DNA from: [Clostridium] aminophilum DSM 10710
GTDB taxonomy: Bacteria; Bacillota; Clostridia; Lachnospirales; Lachnospiraceae
Assembly (NCBI RefSeq): GCF_000711825.1
Contig: NZ_JONJ01000001.1
Span: forward strand, 124,001-188,000
Length of the DNA stretch: 64,000 nucleotides
Direction: 5' to 3'
The stretch's first letter is position 1; every line of letters begins with the position of its first letter. This document shows positions 41,438 through 51,347 of the stretch, one piece after another. The position numbers and the translations under genes are program-made. A model generated the notes under the pieces. It did no database searches and was not told the DNA's origin. It worked only from the letters and a program-made list of their open reading frames with translations.

Positions 41438-42378
41438 TCCAGAAGCTCCAGAAGCCCATCCAGCGTCTCCACCATATTGATGTCATTTCGAAGCTGCGCG
41501 GAGTTTGGAATCCCGGCGGTGTACCAGAATACATGCTTTCGCATTTCGCGGATCGCAATGTATTCTCCCTTGACATCCACCATCATCTTCGCCTGCCGGC
41601 GGATCATGGCGAGGACCTCTTCCCTGGTCGGCTCCGGCAGAAGCTCACCGTGCTCCAGATAATGCACCACTCTCTTAAAAATCCATGGATTTCCCTTGGC
41701 ACCTCGGGCAATCATCACACCGTCGCACCCGGTCTCGTCCATCATTTTTTTTGCGTCTTCCGGCTGGAAAATATCGCCGTTGCCGAATACAGGAATCGAC
41801 ACGGCCTCTTTCACTTTCCGGATAATTTCCCAGTCCGCCTTCCCACGGTAGTATTCTTCCCGGGTTCTGCCGTGCACCGCCACGGCGGCAACGCCGGCCT
41901 GCTCCGCCATCTTTGCGAATTCAGGCGCGTTGATGGAGTCATCATTGAATCCCTTCCGGAATTTAACTGTCAGCGGCTTATGGAGTTTTTTTGCCATCGC
42001 CGACAGGATCCGGAACGCAAGATCGGGATCACGCATCAAAGCGCTTCCCTCATGATTATTCACGACTTTTGGGACCGGGCACCCCATATTGACATCAATG
42101 ATGTCGTACGGACCTTCTTCCAGACGGACCGCAATCTCCGCCATGATGTCCGGATCGGAGCCGAAGAGCTGAACCGCAAGCGGATGCTCTTCCGGAACGG
42201 TGCGAATCAGTTCATTGGTATTTTTGTTGCCGTAGTAAATGGCTTTTGCGCTGACCATCTCCGTGCAGGTCAGTCCCGCTCCCATCTCCTCACAGAGAAT
42301 ACGGAACGGAAGGTCCGTCACCCCGGCCATCGGACCGAGCGCAACATTGTGCTTTAATTCGATATTGCCGATTTTCAT
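41425..42378 (-). CDS. dusB: tRNA-dihydrouridine synthase
   Basis: A 317-residue FMN enzyme that reduces uridines in the tRNA D-loop. Conserved features are LGPMAGVTDLPFR, VNMGCPVPKVV with the catalytic Cys, VKFRKGF, VAVHGRTREEYYRGKADW and GNGDIFQPEDA. ATG 42378 gives the family start MKIGNIEL; a GTG at 42402 overlapping the previous stop as GTGA is the alternative. It is co-transcribed with the upstream DUF6145 gene. Confidence 0.93.
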   Translation of the reverse strand: MKIGNIELKHNVALGPMAGVTDLPFRILCEEMGAGLTCTEMVSAKAIYYGNKNTNELIRTVPEEHPLAVQLFGSDPDIMAEIAVRLEEGPYDIIDVNMGCPVPKVVNNHEGSALMRDPDLAFRILSAMAKKLHKPLTVKFRKGFNDDSINAPEFAKMAEQAGVAAVAVHGRTREEYYRGKADWEIIRKVKEAVSIPVFGNGDIFQPEDAKKMMDETGCDGVMIARGAKGNPWIFKRVVHYLEHGELLPEPTREEVLAMIRRQAKMMVDVKGEYIAIREMRKHVFWYTAGIPNSAQLRNDINMVETLDGLLELLDRRF

Positions 42379-42398
42379 GCGATTTGTCCGATGTCCTC

Positions 42399-42818
42399 TC
42401 ACCTGGTCTTCTTCATGTTCTCGTAGAGCTGTCTGGCCGGTCCGTCTCCGCCGACTTCCTCGATCGGCTTTTTCAGAACGATCAGCTTATAGTAAAGTTC
42501 GAGCGACTCCAGGAATTCCGCCTTCTCCCGGCGGATCTGCTTGATCTTCAGGTCGCTTCCGATATCATCGAAGAGGAAATCGTCCTGTTTTGCCATCACC
42601 TTGAGATTCAGCGTTCCGTCCGGCGCAAATTCCATAAAGAACTCGCCGCCGACATCCTCCGTAAAGAGCACGCAGGTTACGTGGAGTTCCTGCTGGATCT
42701 GCTCCGGAAGAATCGCAAACTGCTGGTTAAAGAAGTATTTCTGTGTATAAGACGATGCGCCGCAGAGAACCACGTTCTCGCCGTCTTTGTTGTCATTGAC
42801 ATTCTGCATCTCTGCCAT
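42399..42818 (-). CDS. DUF6145-family protein
   Basis: A 139-residue protein without known catalytic motifs, resembling the Clostridia-specific DUF6145 family (VVLCGASSYTQKYFFNQQF, LPEQIQQELHVTCVLFTEDVGG). Its function is unknown. The ATG follows AAAGGAATCA. It overlaps or abuts the dusB start and shares its promoter, so a link to tRNA modification is conceivable but unsupported. Confidence 0.7.
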   Translation of the reverse strand: MAEMQNVNDNKDGENVVLCGASSYTQKYFFNQQFAILPEQIQQELHVTCVLFTEDVGGEFFMEFAPDGTLNLKVMAKQDDFLFDDIGSDLKIKQIRREKAEFLESLELYYKLIVLKKPIEEVGGDGPARQLYENMKKTR

Positions 42819-42967
42819 GATTGATTCCTTTCTCTGATCGTCCGTTTCAGGATTATGGATGTTTACCCGATCTGTCTTGTTTAATTTCGAACTGATTTTG
42901 TTTTTTCAAACTGTTTTGTCTTTGTTCGAACCGTTTTGTCTTTTCTCTCTATTTTCTGCGTCCGCCG

Positions 42968-42997
42968 ATTATAACACAGTTTCCTTTCTGTGCACAA
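42968..42997 (-). promoter_or_regulatory. Promoter of the DUF6145-dusB operon
   Basis: On the minus strand TTGTGC, an 18-base spacer and TATAAT (complement of 42968-42973) preceded by TGT, an extended -10. The rest of the 42819-43160 gap holds repeated CAAAACNGTTTGA-like T-rich segments in the leader but no gene. Confidence 0.75.
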
Positions 42998-43160
42998 TAC
43001 GTTGCCGGTCACTCTGTATCTGCCGAAACAATTCTCCCTGTAATTCTCTCATCTTCTTGCAACGGCGTGTATATCTTTGCGAGATATTTTCGGAAATGAC
43101 AATTGCAAAAAATTGCGGCGCAAGATCAGATCGAACCATTTCCATCATTCCGCTCACATT

Positions 43161-43188
43161 TAAAACCGCCGGGCAACGCCCGACGGTT
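43161..43188 (-). terminator. Terminator of pfkA
   Basis: On the minus strand AACCG-T-CGGGC-GTT-GCCCG-G-CGGTT is followed by TTAAATG, about 35 bases past the stop. The T-run is short but the stem is strong. Confidence 0.75.
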
Positions 43189-43222
43189 CACACTTTTGAT
43201 ATATCGTTTTACGTCTTTTCTG

Positions 43223-44316
<1,094 letters not shown>

Positions 44317-44320
44317 GAAC

Positions 44321-44382
44321 AAAGTCCTTAAGCGGTCTCCGGCTCTCCATCCCTATTCCTGAATGCTTGCTGACTCCGGGGC
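44321..44382. repeat. Dispersed palindromic repeat, copy B
   Basis: A diverged copy of the element at 30104, starting AAAGTCC and carrying AAGCGG, TCCGGCTCTCCATCCC and GACTCCGGGGCC in the same order. It lies between the dnaE stop and the pfkA promoter. Confidence 0.55.
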
Positions 44383-44429
44383 CTCATGCCTGAAAAGAGT
44401 TTGTGGTCTCCTGACCCCGTCCCCAGGGC

Positions 44430-47400
44430 TCATCGCATTCCGAAGCCCGCGCGTCCGAAGGAAATCTTTGATGCGACGACGCTGACATTGTCCTCGCCGA
44501 CCCCGGCCTTCAGTGCGTCAAGCAATGCCGGCCCCGCCTTCACGCTCATGTTCGCCGGCAGAACTTTCTTCGCCTTTTCTTTGGCAACATAGACCACAAC
44601 GCTGTCTTTTCCGTCGCTTCCGGCGATAACCTTTTCCATCCAGGCAGCCTTCTCGCGGTACTCTTCCATGTCCGCAAACCGGACCCACACCTGACTCGGC
44701 ACGTCCTCAAACGGAACGATCCGCTCACAGATGAGTTTTCCCTCCGGGTCATCCCCGATGCTGACTCTTCCGCGGATAAAGACCTTGCTGTCCTCCGACG
44801 TAAACAGCCGGTACTGCTCGTAGGTCTTTGGGAAAATGAGGCATTCCACGGTTCCGGCCATATCCTCAACGGTGACAAAGGCCATAATCTGATTCTGCCG
44901 CGTCGTCTTGACTGTCTTTGCCGTGATCATACCGCCGATCACCACATAATCGCCGTCAGTCACGCCGGCCTCGCCGGTATCCTCGTCCACCAGAAAGTCT
45001 ACCGTTCTTGCGGTGATATTTTTCTTCCAGATCTCCTCGTAAGCCTCCAGCGGATGTCCGCTGACATAGACGCCGAGAGTTTCTTTTTCAAACGCCAGAA
45101 TCTCCTCTTTGGAGTACTCGCCGACCTTCGGCATGGAGATCTGGAATTCTTTCTTCTGATCCTCGGACACAATATCGAACATGGAGATCTGTCCCGCCAT
45201 CGAATTTTTCTTTTCCTTGGCCTTCTGATCCAGAAGATCACCGGAAATCAGGAATTTCTGTTTTCTGGTTCCCGGAAGTCCGTCCATTGCGCCGGACTTG
45301 ATAAAGCCCTCCAGAGTTCTGCGGTTGACGTCTTTGCCCGCCATCCGGTCCACAAAGTCCTCGATGGTGCGGAACGGACCGTTATTCGTCCGCTCTTCGA
45401 TCATCCGCTCCACCACGGACTGGCCGATGCTCTTGATCGCAGAAAGGCCGTACCGGATTGATCCGTCTGAAACGGAGAATCCGACTTCACCTTCGTTGAT
45501 GTCCGGCGGAAGAATCCGGATGTCCATCTGCCGGCAGTCGGAGATGTACTCCGAAACCTTCGTGTTATTGTCGCGGACAGAGGTCATGAGCGCTGCCATG
45601 AACTCCACCGGGTAGTAGCATTTCAGCCATGCGGTCTGGAAGCAGACCACCGCATATCCCGCCGCATGGGATTTGTTGAACGCATATTTGGCGAAATCGA
45701 TCATGCCGTCGTAGATATGGTTCGCCACCGCCTCGGAGATTCCGTTGGCAACGCAGCCCTTGATCCCGAGCTCTTCATTGCCGTACACGAAGTTTTTGCG
45801 CTCCGCCTGCATTTCGTCCTCGTGCTTTTTACTCATCGCGCGGCGGAGCTGATCGCTTCGGCCCCAGGAGAAGCCTGCCAGATCGCGGACGATCTGCATA
45901 ACCTGCTCCTGATAGACGATGCAGCCGTACGTCGGCGCGAGGATGTGCTCAAGTTCCGGGCACTCGTAGGTGATGGATGAGCGGTCATTTTTCCCCTTCA
46001 GATACTGCGGGATGAAATCCATCGGGCCCGGTCGGTAGAGGGAAATGCCCGCGATGACATCTTCCAGACTCTCCGGCTTCAGTTCCTTCATGAAGGACTT
46101 CATGCCGTTGGACTCGAGCTGGAAGACTCCCTCGTCTTTTCCGGTTCCGACCATATCCAGAACCTTCCGGTCGTTGAAATCGATCCGATCCATATCGATT
46201 CTGGTTCCGCTGCTCTTTTCCGCCATGCGCGCGGCGTCCTTGACGACGGTCAGCGTGCGAAGCCCCAGAAAATCCATCTTCAGAAGACCGAGTTCTTCGA
46301 TCGTCGTCTTCTCATACTGGGTGGTGATCGAGCCGTCCGCGCCCCGCGAGAGCGGCACGTACTCGTCTACCGGTGCCGCGCAGATCACAACGCCGGCGGC
46401 ATGGATCGACGTATGGCGCGGCAGTCCCTCGAGCCGGCGGGACATATCAATCAGATATTTCACTTCCGGATCCGTATCATAGAGCTGCTTCAGCTCCGGA
46501 TTGGCCTTCAATGCCTTGTCCAGCGTGATTCCGAGATCCGTCGGGATCATTTTCGCGATCTGGTCACAGCGGGCGTACGGGAGATCCAGCGCGCGTCCGA
46601 CGTCGCGGATGACGCCTCTTGCCGCCAGCGTACCGAAGGTGATGATCTGGGATACGCAGTCACGGCCGTATTTTTCCGTGACATAATCGATCACCTCCTG
46701 CCGGCGCTCGTACTCGAAATCGATATCGATATCGGGCATGGATACACGTTCTGGGTTCAGGAAACGCTCGAAGATCAGCTGATAGCGGATCGGGTCAATG
46801 TTGGTGATGCCCATGCAGTAGGAGACAATGCTTCCAGCCGCACTTCCTCGTCCCGGTCCTACCGCGATATCGTGGGAGCGGGCAAAATTGACATAATCCC
46901 ACACGATCAGGAAATAGTCGACAAAGCCCATGTGCTGAATGACGCCCAGCTCGAAATCGAGCCGCTCCCGGATGGAGGCATCCCCGTCCGGGTACCGCTT
47001 TTCAAAGCCCTCGGTACAAAGCTTGTTCAGGTATTCCCAGGAAGTCATACCGTCCGGCACCGCGTATTTCGGAAGTTTCCGCTCGCCGAATTTAATCTCG
47101 ACATTACAGCGCTCCGCGATCCGGTGCGTGTTGTCAATCGCTTCCGGCGCATAGGGAAAGAGCGCCCGCATCTCTTCTTCCGACTTCACATAGAACTGGC
47201 CGCCCTCATAGCGCATACGGTCGGTATCGCTAACCTTCTTCGCGGTCTGAATGCACAGAAGAATGTCGTGCGATTCCACGTCATCGGCATTGATATAATG
47301 GCAGTCGTTGGTCGCCACCATCGGAATTCCGGTCTCCTGATGCAGGCGCATCACGCTGGCATTGACCTTTTTCTGCGCCGGAATGCCGTGATCCTGCATC

Positions 47401-47921
47401 TCAAGGAAGTAGTTCTCCTCGCCGAAGATCTGCTGATAGTGAAGAGCCGCCTTCTTCGCCTCCTCATAGAGATCCGCGGTCAGAAGTCTGGCCACTTCTC
47501 CGGCAAGGCAGGCGGAGCAGCAGATGATGCCTTCATGGTATTTTTCCAGCGTCTCGTAGTCGACCCGTGGCTTGTAATAGAATCCCTCGACAAAGCCGAC
47601 GGAGACGATCTTCATCAGGTTTGCGTATCCCTGATTGTTCTCTGCAAGCAGGATCAGATGATAATAGCGCTGCTCATCCGATCCGACTTCGCGGTCATGT
47701 CTCGATCCCGGCGCCACATAGACCTCGCAGCCGATGATGGGTTTGATCCCCCGTTTTTTCGCTGCACGGTAGAATTCAATCACACCGTACATATTCCCGT
47801 GATCCGTGATGGCAATGCTGTCCATCCCAAGTTCTTTCGCCCGGTCCATGAGCTCATCGATCTTACTCGATGCGTCCAAAAGGCTGTATTCCGTATGCAG
47901 ATGCAGATGGGTAAATGCCAT
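44430..47921 (-). CDS. dnaE: DNA polymerase III subunit alpha (DnaE)
   Basis: A 1163-residue replicative polymerase. The N-terminal PHP domain begins THLHLHTEYSLLDAS, the palm carries GPGRGSAAGSIVSYC and the catalytic PDIDIDFEYERR, and tandem helix-hairpin-helix and OB-fold regions follow. No proofreading exonuclease insert is present, so this is DnaE rather than PolC. ATG 47921 follows AAGGAGG and matches the family start; the frame is open to 48002. It is preceded by the Crh-like gene and followed by pfkA. Confidence 0.96.
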   Translation of the reverse strand: MAFTHLHLHTEYSLLDASSKIDELMDRAKELGMDSIAITDHGNMYGVIEFYRAAKKRGIKPIIGCEVYVAPGSRHDREVGSDEQRYYHLILLAENNQGYANLMKIVSVGFVEGFYYKPRVDYETLEKYHEGIICCSACLAGEVARLLTADLYEEAKKAALHYQQIFGEENYFLEMQDHGIPAQKKVNASVMRLHQETGIPMVATNDCHYINADDVESHDILLCIQTAKKVSDTDRMRYEGGQFYVKSEEEMRALFPYAPEAIDNTHRIAERCNVEIKFGERKLPKYAVPDGMTSWEYLNKLCTEGFEKRYPDGDASIRERLDFELGVIQHMGFVDYFLIVWDYVNFARSHDIAVGPGRGSAAGSIVSYCMGITNIDPIRYQLIFERFLNPERVSMPDIDIDFEYERRQEVIDYVTEKYGRDCVSQIITFGTLAARGVIRDVGRALDLPYARCDQIAKMIPTDLGITLDKALKANPELKQLYDTDPEVKYLIDMSRRLEGLPRHTSIHAAGVVICAAPVDEYVPLSRGADGSITTQYEKTTIEELGLLKMDFLGLRTLTVVKDAARMAEKSSGTRIDMDRIDFNDRKVLDMVGTGKDEGVFQLESNGMKSFMKELKPESLEDVIAGISLYRPGPMDFIPQYLKGKNDRSSITYECPELEHILAPTYGCIVYQEQVMQIVRDLAGFSWGRSDQLRRAMSKKHEDEMQAERKNFVYGNEELGIKGCVANGISEAVANHIYDGMIDFAKYAFNKSHAAGYAVVCFQTAWLKCYYPVEFMAALMTSVRDNNTKVSEYISDCRQMDIRILPPDINEGEVGFSVSDGSIRYGLSAIKSIGQSVVERMIEERTNNGPFRTIEDFVDRMAGKDVNRRTLEGFIKSGAMDGLPGTRKQKFLISGDLLDQKAKEKKNSMAGQISMFDIVSEDQKKEFQISMPKVGEYSKEEILAFEKETLGVYVSGHPLEAYEEIWKKNITARTVDFLVDEDTGEAGVTDGDYVVIGGMITAKTVKTTRQNQIMAFVTVEDMAGTVECLIFPKTYEQYRLFTSEDSKVFIRGRVSIGDDPEGKLICERIVPFEDVPSQVWVRFADMEEYREKAAWMEKVIAGSDGKDSVVVYVAKEKAKKVLPANMSVKAGPALLDALKAGVGEDNVSVVASKISFGRAGFGMR

Positions 47922-48062
47922 CCCGGTCCTCCTTACATTCAAAACTGATATGTGCTCGCGCAGAGCAGATCCGCTGTTCTTCCATTGCAGAGGCCTGCGC
48001 ATCCCCGCGAAGCGTTTTTGCGGGATAGAAATTCCGGAGAAATATCCTATGCCACAATGGAA

Positions 48063-48107
48063 ACAGTCCGCCGCAGAATACTCCGCGGCGGACTGTGCGT
48101 TTTTTTA
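48063..48107. terminator. Strong hairpin between the HPr-like gene and dnaE
   Basis: A perfect 12-bp stem ACAGTCCGCCGC/GCGGCGGACTGT with a 10-base loop (48063-48096). On the plus strand it is followed by GCGTTTTTTT, on the minus strand only by TTTCC. No plus-strand gene ends here, so it may work in both directions or mainly partition the minus-strand transcript. Confidence 0.6.
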
Positions 48108-48134
48108 TTCTGCCGATCGGCAAATCCGATCTTC

Positions 48135-48386
48135 TTATGATGTCAGGTAATCCTCAATTCCCTTCAGAGCAGCCTCTTCGTCGCCGCCCTCCGCGGTGAC
48201 CGTAATCATCTGGCCGTTTGTCAGAGCCAGGGACATCATTCCCATGATGCTCTTTGCATTCACCTGACGGGTTCCGCTGACAATATGAATGCTGGAATTC
48301 TCAAACTGGCTCGATACCTGTACCAGCATTGCCGCCAGTCTTGCTTCCATTCCCTTTTTCAGATTGATTGTAATATCTCTGGTCAT
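48135..48386 (-). CDS. HPr-like protein lacking the active-site histidine (Crh-like)
   Basis: An 83-residue HPr-fold protein. The phosphorylation loop of PTS HPr, GLHARPA, reads GMEARLA here, so the EI-dependent histidine is replaced by Glu14. The regulatory serine is intact: VNAKSIMGMMSL with Ser46. This is the pattern of Bacillus Crh, which is phosphorylated by HprK and serves only in catabolite control. Gene order whiA then crh is also found in Bacillus subtilis, and hprK lies in the same cluster. GAGGAG precedes the ATG. Gene name withheld because orthology to Crh is not proven. Confidence 0.88.
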   Translation of the reverse strand: MTRDITINLKKGMEARLAAMLVQVSSQFENSSIHIVSGTRQVNAKSIMGMMSLALTNGQMITVTAEGGDEEAALKGIEDYLTS

Positions 48387-48400
48387 GCCTGTTACTCCTC

Positions 48401-49366
48401 TTACTCCGGCGAGATCCCCTGCTCCTGTCTCAGTTTCTCCGCGATCTCGCTGATTCTCCTGAGTCGGTGGTTAACACCGGACTTTCCGACCGGCGGCTCC
48501 AGCATGGTTCCGAGCTGCACAAGCGGTGCATCCGGTGCATTGAGCCTGAGTTCCGCCATCTGCTTCAACGGTACCGGCAGTGATGCCAGTCCCCTGGTGT
48601 CCCTGATATACTCGATATCTTTCAACTGCCGTACCGCCGCGGATACGGTCTTGTTGATGTTCGCAGTCTCACAGTTTACCTGTCGGTTGACACTGTTTCT
48701 CATGTCCTTGACGATGCGGATATTCTCCATATCCATCAGGGCAGTATCGGCGCCCATCAGTCCAAGCATATCACGGATTTGGTCACCTTCTTTAATATAT
48801 ACCACATAATACTTCTTCCTGACAACAATTTTTGCCTCGATGGAAAAGGTCGAAATGATGGTACAAAGCTGATCTGCGCGCTCCGGATCGGACGTCACCA
48901 GCTCATAGTGATAACTCTTTTCCGGATCGCTGATGGAACCGGCCGCAAGAAAAGCGCCGCGGATATAACTGCGCCTGCAGCAGTCCTGCCGCAGGACGAT
49001 ATTCCGGACTCGCGCGAAATCCTCGCCGATCTCGCCGTCTTCCGAGATCATTTTCACCGCTTCCAGAACCCGTCTCGTCCCCTCGCTGTCGCTCACATAG
49101 ACGATGTACGTCCGGTTCTTTTTGGAAAAATGGCTCTGCCGGACAGCAATCTCGCTCCGGACCTGAAAAGCCTCTTTCAGAAGAATGAAGAACTTTCGCG
49201 CAACGGTCACATTTTCCGTATGGATCCGGAGAGTATAGCGGCCGCTCTCATCGGCCGAAATAGTGCCGCACATGCCCAGAAGCGCCGCCGTCTCGGCGAT
49301 CTGGCAGTGTCTGGCTGCCGGCACCACTCTTGATAATTCATCCTTCACGCGGGAAGAAAACGACAT
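48401..49366 (-). CDS. whiA: DNA-binding protein WhiA
   Basis: A 321-residue WhiA with the N-terminal LAGLIDADG-like fold (SFSSRVKDELSR, RRSYIRGAFLAAGSISDPEKSYHYEL) and the C-terminal helix-turn-helix (NRQVNCETANINKTVSAAVRQ). In Firmicutes it influences cell division and chromosome segregation. Its start lies three bases after the rapZ stop, with GGGGTGA as ribosome site. Confidence 0.95.
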   Translation of the reverse strand: MSFSSRVKDELSRVVPAARHCQIAETAALLGMCGTISADESGRYTLRIHTENVTVARKFFILLKEAFQVRSEIAVRQSHFSKKNRTYIVYVSDSEGTRRVLEAVKMISEDGEIGEDFARVRNIVLRQDCCRRSYIRGAFLAAGSISDPEKSYHYELVTSDPERADQLCTIISTFSIEAKIVVRKKYYVVYIKEGDQIRDMLGLMGADTALMDMENIRIVKDMRNSVNRQVNCETANINKTVSAAVRQLKDIEYIRDTRGLASLPVPLKQMAELRLNAPDAPLVQLGTMLEPPVGKSGVNHRLRRISEIAEKLRQEQGISPE

Positions 49367-49369
49367 CGG

Positions 49370-50242
49370 TCACCCCTGCTTTCCGTCCCGGTCCGCGTCT
49401 CTGTGCTCGATTCGAAGACCGATCTCCTGATGTGATTTCAATGCTTCATGCAAAAGGTTTGCCACCGTCACGCTGCGGTGTTTTCCTCCGGTGCAGCCGA
49501 TCGCGATGACCAGCTGATTTTTCCCCTCTTTCACATAGTACGGAATCAGGAAATCCAGCAGATCGGAGATCCTCTGCAGGAACTCATCGCAGGTGCCGCC
49601 CTGCCGCACATAGTCCTGCACCTCTTTCTCGTTGCCGGTCCGGTGCTTCAGCGCATCCACATAATACGGATTCGGGAGGAAACGGACATCAAACACAAGA
49701 TCCGCGTCGCGCGGGATCCCGTACTTAAAGCCGAAGCTGAGCACCGTCACAAACAGACTGGAGAATTTCTCATTCTTCACAAAGATCCTTCCGAGTTCGT
49801 CCCGCAGATCTCTGGTCAGAAGCGCGGACGTGTCAATGATGTAATCCGCTCTCTTTTTCAGAAACTCCAGCTGTTTCCGCTCTTCGCGGATTCCTGTCTC
49901 CACTCTTCCGCCCGGTGTCAGCGGATGCGCACGGCGGGTCTGTTTGAACCGGCGCACCAGCGCGTCCTCGTTGGAATCCAGAAAGAGGATGGAATACGGA
50001 ATTCCATTCTTCGTCCACTGATCCAGCGTGTTCGCCAGTTCCGGCAGCTCATCGCCGCTCCGGATATCCACGCCGAGCGCCGCCGTGCTGATTCCGCTGC
50101 CGGAATCCCGGACCAGCTCTGCAAATTTATCGACCAGCGGAATCGGGAGATTGTCCGCACAGTAAAAGCCCATATCTTCCAGCGTTTTCAATGCGGTCGT
50201 CTTACCCGCGCCGGACATTCCGGTCACGATTACCAGTCTCAT
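49370..50242 (-). CDS. rapZ: RNase adapter/nucleotide-binding protein RapZ (YvcJ)
   Basis: A 290-residue P-loop protein with Walker A TGMSGAGKTTALKTLED at 6-22 and the family Walker B-like LFLDSNEDALVRRFKQTRRAHPL. The C-terminal IGCTGGKHRSVTVANLL segment is also present. Gram-positive YvcJ has GTPase activity and affects competence; RapZ in enterics targets small RNAs. Second member of the murB-rapZ-whiA-HPr-like run. Confidence 0.95.
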   Translation of the reverse strand: MRLVIVTGMSGAGKTTALKTLEDMGFYCADNLPIPLVDKFAELVRDSGSGISTAALGVDIRSGDELPELANTLDQWTKNGIPYSILFLDSNEDALVRRFKQTRRAHPLTPGGRVETGIREERKQLEFLKKRADYIIDTSALLTRDLRDELGRIFVKNEKFSSLFVTVLSFGFKYGIPRDADLVFDVRFLPNPYYVDALKHRTGNEKEVQDYVRQGGTCDEFLQRISDLLDFLIPYYVKEGKNQLVIAIGCTGGKHRSVTVANLLHEALKSHQEIGLRIEHRDADRDGKQG

Positions 50243-50399
50243 ATCTCACTCACCTCTTCTGCTGTTGATGACCATCCGATCCATCGGCTTTCCACTTTTC
50301 TCCGATCAGTAAACCCGGTCTGCCCTATCCTCTGTCTCAGCGCTTCAGCACCTTGATCCGATATGCTCCGGGTTTTGGGAAATACTTCCTGCCCCAGTC

Positions 50400-51320
50400 T
50401 CAGCAGTCAAATCCGAGCATCATGACTTCCGGCTCCAGCTTTACGCCGGCGTCTTCATAAACGCGCTTCTGTACACCGCGGATCACTGCCAGCACGTCTT
50501 CCGCCGTGGCGTCGCCGCGGTTGATGACAAACCCGCAGTGTTTCTCGGAAACCTGTGCGCCGCCAACGGTAAAGCCGCGAAGTCCCGCGTCCTGAATCAG
50601 CTTTCCGGCAAAATAGCCTTCCGGTCTCTTAAACGTCGAACCGGCGCTCGGGAATTCCACCGGCTGTTTTTCTCTTCTTCGGCCGTTCAGGTCATCCATG
50701 GTCTCCCTGATGGTCTCCGGATCGCCTTCATGAAGGACGATCTCCGCGGAGAGCACAATCCACTCATTTTCTGGAATGCTGCTGTGACGATAGGAGAGAT
50801 CCAGATCTTCCGCCGCAATCCGCTCTGTGCGTCCATCCCGTGTAAATACGCGGGCCGAACGGACGATCTGCTTCATTTCGCCGCCGTAGGCGCCGGCGTT
50901 CATCACCAGCGCGCCGCCCAGAGTTCCCGGGATTCCCGACGCAAATTCAAATCCGGTCAGCGATTCCTTCAGCGCCCGTCTCGCGATCGATGCGAGAAGC
51001 GCGCCCGACCCCGCCTCGATCACGACACCGTCCGCCTCCTCCCGCACTTCCATTCCGGAGAGGTTGACGCCGCTGTGAACGATCACGCCGCGGTATCCCT
51101 CATCACTCACCAGGAGATTGGAACCGTTGCCAAGAATGAAATACGGAACCTCCTCCCGTCTGCAGAGCCGGACAACCTCCCGGAGCGATGCCTCATCCGC
51201 CGGTGCCGCGTACCAGTCCGCCGGTCCGCCCACCCGGAATGTGGTGTGATTCTTCATCGGCTCGTCTTTCAGCACACGGCCGCCATAGGCCGCGCTCTGC
51301 AGTTCTCTCTCAAAACTCAT
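50400..51320 (-). CDS. murB: UDP-N-acetylenolpyruvoylglucosamine reductase
   Basis: A 306-residue FAD enzyme of peptidoglycan precursor synthesis. The FAD site shows KNHTTFRVGGPADW, LGNGSNLLVSDEGYRG and GIPGTLGGALVMNAGAYGGEM. The proton-donor Ser lies in PSAGSTFKRPEG and the closing Glu region near the C-terminus (YEDAGVKLEPEVMMLG). It is the short type II-like MurB of Gram-positives. GGAG lies eight bases before the ATG. Confidence 0.95.
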   Translation of the reverse strand: MSFERELQSAAYGGRVLKDEPMKNHTTFRVGGPADWYAAPADEASLREVVRLCRREEVPYFILGNGSNLLVSDEGYRGVIVHSGVNLSGMEVREEADGVVIEAGSGALLASIARRALKESLTGFEFASGIPGTLGGALVMNAGAYGGEMKQIVRSARVFTRDGRTERIAAEDLDLSYRHSSIPENEWIVLSAEIVLHEGDPETIRETMDDLNGRRREKQPVEFPSAGSTFKRPEGYFAGKLIQDAGLRGFTVGGAQVSEKHCGFVINRGDATAEDVLAVIRGVQKRVYEDAGVKLEPEVMMLGFDC

Positions 51321-51347
51321 GTTATGTTCTCCGTTCGTTCTTTCCTT

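Noticed and set aside
41127-41576. Minus-strand frame with 20-residue repeats overlapping the dusB 3' end
   Set aside because: No ribosome site; it overlaps real dusB codons in another frame and the greA promoter.
40630-42357. 575-codon plus-strand frame across greA and dusB
   Set aside because: It spans two real genes, a perfect promoter and a tandem repeat on the other strand; composition is not protein-like.
46401-47948. 515-codon plus-strand frame opposite dnaE
   Set aside because: Antisense shadow; dnaE motifs are intact throughout the same interval.
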